This document shows, in pieces, positions 6,822-11,989 of a stretch of 11,989 nt of DNA (its first letter is position 1; each line of letters opens with the position of its first letter). The position numbers and the translations under genes were made by a program. The notes under the pieces are model-generated. The model was not told where the DNA came from. It ran no database searches and saw only the letters and a list, made by a program, of their open reading frames with translations. This stretch comes from Stramonita haemastoma (lineage: Eukaryota > Mollusca > Gastropoda > Neogastropoda > Muricidae), in contig JASPKP010008072.1 in assembly GCA_030674155.1 (NCBI GenBank), positions 1 to 11,989 on the forward strand, given 5' to 3'.

Positions 6822-7203
6822 GATTTCTCTGCGTGAAATCCGGACCGCTCTCCCCGGGGAGAGCACGTCGCCACAAAGTGCAGCGTCCTACCCATTTCTT
6901 TTTCTTTTTCCTCTATGCAACTGTGTTTTGCTTCCCTATCAGAGTGGCTTTTTTCTACATAATTTTGCCAGGGTCAACCCCCTTGTTGCCGTGGGTTCTT
7001 TTACGTGCGCTAAATAGTGATGTGTAACACACGGGGCCTCGGTTTATCGTCTCATCCGAAAGACTAGCCCCCAGACCACCACTCAGGGTCTAATGGATGG
7101 GGGGAAAGTTTTGGGCCCAAACGGGGTACGAACCACCGCACACTCCGACCCGGACTTTTTGCTTTCTGGGCAAGGCGCATTACCACCTAGACCACCGATC
7201 CAC
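6822..7203 (-). mobile_element. SINE-2, tRNA-derived, apparently near full length
   Basis: On the minus strand a tRNA-like head begins near 7203. TGGTCTAGGTGG (plus-strand 7183-7194) fits an A box, and GGTTCGTACCC (plus-strand 7124-7134) is a B box with one base off the usual GGTTCGA. The body contains a core near 7003-7067 (TTTTACGTGCGCTAA, then CACACGGGGCCTCGGTTT, then GTCTCATCCGAAAGACTAG in plus-strand order) and ends in a palindromic GCTCTCCCCGGGGAGAGC at 6847-6864. The arrangement and core strongly resemble, from memory, an abundant molluscan SINE. I cannot name it with certainty. Pol III would transcribe it, and a partner LINE would mobilise it. Confidence 0.85.
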
Positions 7204-7497
7204 CTGTTGTTGTTATTGTTGGTGCAACATCAACAACAAGAACGCAAGAAATAAACAGTAATGGTTTCTTCAGTATGTGTAGGCTATGTGACCCATGTGA
7301 ACAGAAGAATAGGAAATTCAGTCTATGGTGAACAATGAAGGTTACATGACCACAGACTTCTCATTGCCGTAACAGCATACTGACATGTCCTTTCAGACGG
7401 GAAGAATAACAGTTAACTAAGAGGCAAGAAGACTTTGGTTTTGAAATTTCAGTTGATTCGACAATATACACAACAACTCTGTGCGTACACGTACCCG
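7204..7497. other. Spacer between SINE-2 and SINE-1 copy C
   Basis: About 290 bp of ordinary-complexity sequence. It begins with an imperfect inverted repeat, TTGTTGTTATTGTTG ... CAACATCAACAACAA (about 7206-7240, 13 of 15 paired), derived from GTT/AAC triplets. No gene is recognised. Confidence 0.5.
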
Positions 7498-7500
7498 CAC

Positions 7501-7531
<31 letters not shown>

Positions 7532-7538
7532 TGTGTGT
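7498..7538. repeat. (CG)8 then (GT)12, tail of SINE-1 copy C
   Basis: CACGCGCG alternation (7498-7515) switches to perfect GT (7515-7538), which abuts the A-rich tail of the minus-strand SINE. Read outward from the SINE the order is CA then CG, as for copy A. Good Z-DNA-forming sequence. Confidence 0.95.
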
Positions 7539-7877
7539 ATTTATTTTATTTTTATTTATTCTTTTATATCGAGGATAACAGAATAAGCAATCATGTGCTT
7601 TTTTTCATCCGGTCCCCGTGTGTATGCAGTTTTGTAAATATTGTCATCTGTTCCCACCGGCACACGATGGCCTACTCTTACGAAAAGCGGAACAGGATTT
7701 AACGTGTGCGCAAGATGTTCTGCGTGCGTTCGCACACGGGGCCTCGGTTTTAAAGTCTCATCGAAGGACTTTTGGGGAGAGTGGAGTCAGCACTGATGTT
7801 AACTCCAGGAAGAAAATTTCCTCGACCGGACTCGAACCCGGGTCTTCAAATTGCCAGCGCAATGTTCTGACCACTAG
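7539..7877 (-). mobile_element. SINE-1 copy C
   Basis: The best-preserved copy by eye, read on the minus strand. The second half of an A box, CTAGTGG (plus-strand 7871-7877), is followed by TCAGAACATTGCGC, then a perfect B box GGTTCGAGTCC (7828-7838). The body aligns with copy A: GGAGTTAACATCAG, CCCCAAAAGTCCTTCG, AACGCACGCAGAACATCT, CGCTTTTCG and AAGAGTAGGCCATCG. The A-rich tail is built of AAATAAAT units (7539-7560). The first half of the A box is replaced by CA repeat, so the head is cut within or at the A box. Both ends abut CA repeats (GT on the plus strand). Confidence 0.9.
7828..7838 (-). promoter_or_regulatory. Pol III B box of SINE-1 copy C
   Basis: GGTTCGAGTCC on the minus strand matches the tRNA T-loop B-box consensus exactly. 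The copy A counterpart is GGTTCGAATCT at 3971-3981 on the plus strand. These are the clearest internal pol III promoter elements in the window. Confidence 0.75.
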
Positions 7878-7884
7878 CTGTGTG

Positions 7885-7940
<56 letters not shown>

Positions 7941-8046
7941 GCGTGTGCGTGTGCGTGTGCGTTTTGCGTGTGTGCGTGCTTATGTGCGTGCGTGCTTACG
8001 TGCGTGCTGTGATCGGAGTGCGTCCGTACGTGCTTGTGGTGGGGGG
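7878..8046. repeat. (GT)n grading to (GTGTGC)n and CGTG-rich DNA
   Basis: Long GT tract (to about 7934), then a GTGTGC hexamer array (7931-7961), then GCGTG/CTTACGTGCGTG units to about 8030 and a G-run at 8040. Moving away from the SINE head, CG content rises, mirroring its other flank. The long Cys/Val frames through here (for example 7880-8407 on the plus strand) are artefacts. Confidence 0.95.
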
Positions 8047-8400
8047 GTGGGAGAGAAAGAAAAGAGAGAAAACAGAGAGGCAGGAATATCCAAAACAGAG
8101 AGAGACTTCTACTCCTGTTGACAGAACGGGGCATATACCCGATCCCTTCCATCACCCACAAAAATGCTCACTGACTGTCAAAGGGCGATCACCAAGCAAA
8201 CACCGGAAAGCAAAGACAGATTACTCTCCCCTTGCACCAGGAGGCGGAAATAGAGTGGAGGAGAGGGGGAGGGGGGTTAGCCAGGAAAATGCACAGCAGT
8301 GTCTAGGTAAGGGAAGTAATTGTCTTTTATACCACGGCTGCCAAGTTTGGGGAAATACGCGTTTTCTTATTTCTTTCCCTTTGTTTGGGGGTTTGGTTGT
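8047..8400. other. GA-rich patch then spacer, no gene seen
   Basis: GAGAGAAAGAAAAGAGAG purine patch (8051-8106), then about 290 bp of mixed sequence with a GGAGGAGAGGGGGAGGGGGG run (8256-8276). I recognise no gene, RNA or mobile element. Confidence 0.5.
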
Positions 8401-8460
8401 TTTGTGAGTTTTTTGTTTGTTTGTTGTTTGTTGTTGTTGTTGTTGTTTTTGGGGGGTTGG
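8401..8460. repeat. (GTT)n microsatellite
   Basis: TTTGTTTG and GTTGTTGTTG triplets followed by a T- and G-run. Short interrupted repeat. Confidence 0.85.
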
Positions 8461-8535
8461 GATACAACTGCATTCTCTCTTTATGCATTCAAAATCATAG
8501 TATCAGGTTTATGGTCACAGTAGATAATAAACCTG

Positions 8536-8720
8536 TCAAACAGAGAGACAGACAGACAGACACCGATAAAAAACAAGAAAGATACAGAGAAAGACACACA
8601 GAAAGAGAGAGAAGAGACAGAGACCAGAAAAAGAAGGGGGAGAAAGGGGAGAGAGCACGAACTAAACCTACAAAACCACACCACACACACACACCCACAC
8701 ACACCCCACACACACACCAC
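8536..8720. repeat. GACA, GA and CA compound repeat
   Basis: (GACA)n near 8547-8562, GAGA/AGAAAG purine DNA to about 8660, then (CA)n with CCC interruptions (8676-8720). The same order, GACA then GA then CA, recurs in other parts of the window. Confidence 0.85.
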
Positions 8721-8945
8721 TTTTTCAAAGCACCAAAGAAAAACAAGACTACCAACAACAGAAACGATAACCCCCCCAGCTGCCCAAAAACGTTTAGCTA
8801 CTCCCACTACCATCACCATCTTCTAAACCCACCACCCTCCCTCCCACTGCCCATCATCACCACCACTGCAAACATCTACAAAGCAACAACGACATAGAAA
8901 GGGGCATCAGCAACATGAATATAAAAAAATATACTCTGAGATGGC
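8721..8945. other. A/C-rich spacer
   Basis: Interrupted ACCA/CACC triplet-like sequence (CCATCACCATC, ATCATCACCACCAC) with no RNA or coding feature. Frames through it read Thr/Pro/His or, on the minus strand, Val/Cys-rich. Confidence 0.5.
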
Positions 8946-9105
8946 CCCTCCTCTCTCTCTCTCTTTCCCTCTCTCTCTCCTCTCTCTCCCCCTCCCCCTC
9001 TCTCTCCTCCTCTCTCTCACACACACACACACACACAGCACCCCCACGCACGCACGCACGCACCCCAACGCACCACGCCACGCAACACACACCCCACACA
9101 CAAGA
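8946..9105. repeat. (CT)n, (CA)n, (CGCA)n compound repeat
   Basis: CT tract to about 9018, perfect CA to 9038, CGCACGCA units (9047-9063), then interrupted CA. The order is CT-CA-CGCA. CA-CGCA matches the SINE-1 tail pattern, but no SINE-1 body is found next to it, so it may be an orphan tract or its SINE may have decayed. Confidence 0.9.
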
Positions 9106-9300
9106 AAAAAAGTTTTAAATAAAACCCACTACGCAGATTAATGTCAGAGCTGATTTACCACCAAACAAATAAAAAAAAACCCGGGAGAGAGTCAACAACG
9201 CACTTGAGAGAAAGAACCCATCCTTTCCTCATCCCTAATGCAAATATAATGTCAGAGGTTTTGATTGACAAGACCAAAGACACCAGACAAACGAGAACAG
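9106..9300. other. Mixed A-rich spacer
   Basis: A 14-bp string, CCCTAATGCAAATA, at 9233-9246 recurs at 9768-9781. TAATGTCAGAG occurs near both 9140 and 9248. No gene is recognised. Confidence 0.5.
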
Positions 9301-9301
9301 A

Positions 9302-9628
9302 CTCTCTCTCCTCTCTCTCTCTCTTTTTTTCTCTCTCTCTTTCTTCCCCTCTCTCTCTCCTCTCTTGTGTCTCTCTTGTCTTCTGTCTCTCTCTGTCTGT
9401 CTTCTGTCGTCGTCTGTCTGTGTGTGTGTGTGTGTGTTGGTGTGTCCTCTCCTCTCTCTCCCCTCTCTTTCCCCCCTTTTCTCTCTCTCTCCCCCCTCTC
9501 TCTCCCTTTTTTTATCTATCTATCTACTATCTATCTACTATTTATCTCTTTTCACACCCCACACACCACACACCACACACACACACCACACACCCACACA
9601 CACACACACACTCATACACGAACAACAC

Positions 9629-9672
<44 letters not shown>

Positions 9673-9695
9673 ACCAAACAAACAAACAAACACAG
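9302..9695. repeat. Mosaic of CT, TCTG, GT, CTAT, CA and CAAA repeats
   Basis: In order: CT-rich (9302-9380), TCTG (9381-9417), (GT)n (9418-9440), CT (9447-9510), (CTAT)n (9512-9545), (CA)n with CCC interruptions (9553-9667) and CAAA units (9667-9692). Several long overlapping forward frames (up to 210 codons) exist only because none of these units makes stops. Confidence 0.9.
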
Positions 9696-9960
9696 AAAAA
9701 GGGAACAGGGGGCAGAGAGAGAGAAGAGGGGCACAGCCAGCAAGTCATTGTCTTTTCAATCCCCAAACCCTAATGCAAATACAATCCCAAAAGGGCCCGA
9801 ACCCACCCAGGAAACCCAACCTGATTAGCCCTCCTGGGTAGGGGACGGTGGACGGGGACGGGAAAAGGTACGGGGGTTGATGGATTGCTTTGGAAAAACG
9901 CAATGGCGCCCAAAAAAGGGAGGTGAATGGTCAATTAGATCCTCACACCTAAGTGGCTAG
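9696..9960. other. Mixed spacer with G-rich patch
   Basis: Holds the second CCCTAATGCAAATA (9768-9781), a GGACGGTGGACGGGGACGGG patch (9843-9862) with tandem GGACGG units, and otherwise ordinary sequence. No gene is seen. Confidence 0.5.
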
Positions 9961-9965
9961 ATATG

Positions 9966-10014
9966 TTGAGAGAGAAAAGAGAGAGAGGGAGAGAGAGAGA
10001 GAGAGAGAAGAGAG

Positions 10015-10045
<31 letters not shown>

Positions 10046-10046
10046 C
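9966..10046. repeat. (GA)n purine tract
   Basis: Pure purine GA repeats with AAGAG and GGGAG interruptions, about 80 bp. Confidence 0.95.
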
Positions 10047-10129
10047 CCCCATAAAACTGAGATCGTGAATCCATTCTTTCATGTGTTTAAAAGGGGGAAT
10101 ATCACATCAGATTCTGAAGGCCAGCCCTG

Positions 10130-10200
10130 TGGCCATTTGGAGTAATCGGAACCAGGGTCACAGTCCTATTGAGCTACCCATTTGACCAGACCCCCCCACA
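10130..10200 (-). mobile_element. Possible degenerate tRNA-like SINE head
   Basis: Minus-strand TAGCTCAATAGG (plus 10165-10176) resembles an A box, and GGTTCCGATTACTCC (plus 10139-10153) resembles a B box with an inserted base. Only about 12 nt separate them, far less than in a tRNA, so a deletion or chance is possible. It does not align with SINE-1 or SINE-2. Confidence 0.25.
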
Positions 10201-10212
10201 CGTAAATTTGAT

Positions 10213-10290
10213 TCTCTCTCCTCTTCTCTCTCCTTCTCTCTCCCCCTTCTCTCTCTTCTCTCCTCTCTCTCTCCCCTCTTTTCCCCCCCT
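10213..10290. repeat. CT-rich pyrimidine tract
   Basis: About 78 bp of pyrimidines with CTTCTC, CTCTCT and CCCC interruptions, ending before TGACGAG. Confidence 0.9.
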
Positions 10291-10730
10291 GACGAGTTAC
10301 TGGGCAGAACATACACCAAGTGACGTGGTACTGGAAAAAATTGGCCCGGGCAGAGCCCACCCTCTCCGTGTAAGGTTTAATGTGGGTATGTTTGTGTTTT
10401 CCTAACCCCCCAAAACCGGGCGTTAGGGCAGGATCGTGCATCTTTTTTTTCGCATCATTAAATATGTACAGAAGTAAAGTCAGTGACAGAGGCACGGCGC
10501 GCTTTGAGAAACTTGGGTATCCCCGAACCCAGTTTTATTTACCAGATGCTCCCCGTAGGATTTGAAAAAACCATTCTGACCTTTGGGGGGAGGTTCAAGG
10601 GCTCGTATTACTCAGACATTAGTTCGTTCTAACCTCCACTACCCTCGATCCTTGATGAACTTAAAACCAAGATTCCGTGTGTAGATTTATTTGTCATTTA
10701 TCCATTTATTGTTGTCGTTTGTTTTTTTAT
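10291..10730. other. Single-copy-looking DNA, no gene recognised
   Basis: About 440 bp of ordinary-complexity sequence. Short frames (60-109 codons) cross it but have no recognisable motifs, and several extend into the CT tract. The T9 run at 10442-10450 and the TTTATTTATT run near the SINE-1 tail are the only simple repeats. Confidence 0.45.
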
Positions 10731-10962
10731 TTATTCTTTTAAAATCAAGGATAAGGGATAAGCCCTCACGTGCTTCTTTAATCCAGTCCCTGGTGTACCA
10801 ATTTTGTAAATGTTGTCACTTTTCCCACCGCACACAGTGCCAACACTTCCTAAAAGGCTAAAAGGGGAACGGGTTTTATTGGCCGCAAGATGTTTGCGTA
10901 CCCGAAATGGAACCCGGTTTACAGTCTCATTCAAGGATTTAGGGGGGAGGGGAGTCGGCAAT
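10731..10962 (-). mobile_element. SINE-1 copy D, 5' truncated and diverged
   Basis: Minus-strand alignment with copies A and C from GCCGACTCC (complement of 10953-10961) through CCTTGAATGAGACTGTAAACCGGG, AACATCTTGCG, ACAACATTTACAAAATTGG, CCAGGGACTGGAT and AAGAAGCACGTGAG to a TTTAAAAGAATAAATAAA tail. The AAGAGTAGGCCATTG block is worn to AAGTGTTGGCACTGT. The tRNA head is absent. Unlike the other copies it is not bounded by CA repeats, and it looks the most divergent by eye. Confidence 0.8.
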
Positions 10963-11280
10963 ACACAAATTTATACAAAAACCAAAAACTTGTGCCATGT
11001 TAAAACCCTATTTTGCTTGACGGAAATCAAAAGGTGGAAAAAACAAACAAAATACAAACAAACAAAGAAATAAGGGCAGTTAAAAAAAAAGACTCAACGC
11101 CATTAGTCTTCTTTCGACAGCTTCGAAAGAAAACCAAAAAAAAAAACCCCAAGGGAAACAAAATAGAATACATATGATTACCCCCCTTTGTCGGGGGGGA
11201 ATGCAGTTTTTTGTCACTTTTTTATAAGCACAGCTATGGGGAGTTTTTTATCAAAACATTCATGACGAAGAAAATAAAGA
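10963..11280. other. A-rich spacer with two short hairpins
   Basis: (CAAA)n-like sequence (11040-11070), a hairpin TTCTTTCGA-CAGCT-TCGAAAGAA at 11109-11131, and CCCCCC-TTTGTC-GGGGGG at 11181-11198. No gene is seen. Confidence 0.55.
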
Positions 11281-11560
11281 AGGAAACAAAGAAAAAACCA
11301 CAAAAAAAAAAAAAGAAACAAAGACAAGACAAAGACAGACAGACGCAATAGCAGACGAAAAACATACAACAACCTTGCGATAACAGACACAAGACAGACA
11401 GAAAGAAAGACAGAGAAGAAAACAGCAATAAAAAAAGACGTTTGATAAAAAAAAAAAAAAAAAAAAATTTTAAACCCAAAAAGAGAGGAAAAAAGTGAAA
11501 GCAAGAAACAAAAGCAAACAAAAAACGAAAAAAAAAACCAAAAAAGAAAAAGTCTGAAAG
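11281..11560. repeat. A-rich, GACA-containing low-complexity DNA
   Basis: AAAGAAAAAACC, GACAAGACAAAGACAGACAGAC (11322-11343) and an A-run of about 19 (11449-11467), followed by AAAAGC/AAACAAAAG units. The minus-strand Phe/Leu/Cys frames of 142-151 codons that span this and the next tract are artefacts of composition. Confidence 0.8.
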
Positions 11561-11800
11561 CGCAAACACACACACACACCACACACCCCCACACACCCAC
11601 ACACACACACATACACACAACAAACACACACACACACACCACACAACACCACACACACACACACATCACTCACTCACTCCCTCACCACTCCTCACCATAC
11701 CACCCCCACTACTACACCACCAAAACACACACCACCACCACACCACAAAACACACAACACCCCACACACACCCAACACACACACACACCAATCAAAACAA
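11561..11800. repeat. (CA)n with CACT, CCA and CAA interruptions
   Basis: About 240 bp dominated by CA, with CACTCACT units near 11668-11679 and ACCACCACC near 11720-11742. No SINE body directly adjoins it on the left. Confidence 0.9.
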
Positions 11801-11989
11801 CAAAAAACAACAATGAAATCATGACACCAATAATCTTCAAACAAAAAATATCCCCAAGTTTGAAAATCTTTCCAAAAAATCGGGTAAGAAGCTCTAAAGC
11901 GCAGCGGGACATTTAAAAACAGATAACAACCCTGGCTCAGTGCCTTGATTTCAATTCCCCAGGGAATCGAATCTCAAAATTGAAAACCC
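11801..11989. other. Mixed DNA at the right edge, possible tRNA-like trace
   Basis: Forward GCGCAGCGGGAC (11899-11910) and GAATCGAATCT (11965-11975) recall weak A and B boxes. The second is identical to the degenerate B box of the 3130-3235 element (there on the minus strand). The spacing of about 65 nt is too long for a class I tRNA, and the match is weak. Confidence 0.2.

Noticed and set aside
6717..7027. Forward frames of 109-135 codons overlapping SINE-2
   Set aside because: They cover the antisense strand of a non-coding SINE and a T-rich repeat. No coding signal.
7618..8407. Forward frames of 167 and 175 codons with Cys/Val repeats
   Set aside because: They run through SINE-1 copy C on its antisense strand and the GT tract. 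The Cys-Val alternation is GTGTGT read in frame.
9141..9841. Overlapping forward frames of 158-210 codons
   Set aside because: All three forward frames are open across the same CT/GT/CTAT/CA mosaic, which simply contains few stops. Natural genes do not leave all frames open.
11181..11199. C6/G7 hairpin followed by T-run as a rho-independent terminator
   Set aside because: Looks like a stem followed by T residues, but the context is eukaryotic, no gene precedes it, and homopolymer arms pair trivially.
11214..11673. Hydrophobic minus-strand frames resembling membrane proteins
   Set aside because: Phe/Leu/Val/Cys content comes from complement of A-rich and CA repeats. Several frames are open at once.

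Overview
This window looks like non-coding animal nuclear DNA, most likely from a marine mollusc. I find no protein-coding gene, rRNA or functional tRNA that I can defend. Roughly half of it is simple-sequence DNA: (CA)n, (CT)n, (GACA)n, (GATA)n, (ACT)n, (GAAA)n/(GGAA)n and graded CA-to-CG tracts. Nearly all long open frames are translations of these repeats. The mollusc assignment is an inference. It rests on a 7.0 kb-region SINE that resembles, from memory, a repeat common in molluscan genomic sequence, and on the extreme microsatellite load.

The recognisable content is interspersed repeats of SINE type. One family (called SINE-1 here) has four copies: about 3923-4283 (+), 5820-5985 (+, lacking its 5' part), 7539-7877 (-) and 10731-10962 (-, lacking its 5' part). 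The two longer copies carry a pol III B box within a tRNA-like head, then a unique body, then an A-rich tail. A second family (SINE-2) lies at about 6822-7203 (-). It has A-box-like and B-box-like elements and a palindromic 3' end. The two families share an exactly identical 18-bp block plus a similar extension in their centres, so they appear to carry a common central domain. A separate tRNA-like SINE head lies at about 3130-3235 (-), and weaker tRNA-like traces lie near 10139-10180 and 11890-11980.

Layout. 1-1000: CA, GATA, CT, ACT, CA, GA and a CCGAGAG minisatellite. 1050-1640: a long purine tract, then a (CT)25-containing pyrimidine tract. 1640-3060: AT-rich spacer, then a GC-rich block (about 2000-2640) with an unrecognised 203-codon frame and a consensus CRE octamer, then T/G homopolymers with a G15 run. 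3060-4400: tRNA-like head, TCTG/TCTC repeat, a CG/CA tract, SINE-1 copy A, then CA, CCCAA and CG tracts. 4400-5730: spacer, a GA/GACA complex with an internal duplication, and AT-rich spacer. 5730-6200: CA, SINE-1 copy B, CA, and about 130 bp of CT. 6200-8110: single-copy-looking DNA with a hairpin, SINE-2, spacer, CG/GT, SINE-1 copy C, GT. 8110-10100: spacer and many microsatellites. 10100-11990: tRNA-like trace, CT, spacer, SINE-1 copy D, A-rich and CA-rich DNA.

No set of genes works together here. The most interesting pattern is the association between SINE-1 and (CA)n tracts. Three of the four copies are joined to CA on both sides, and around the two longer copies the CA grades outward into CG. 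The many homopolymer runs could also hide sequencing indels, so reading frames should be treated cautiously.
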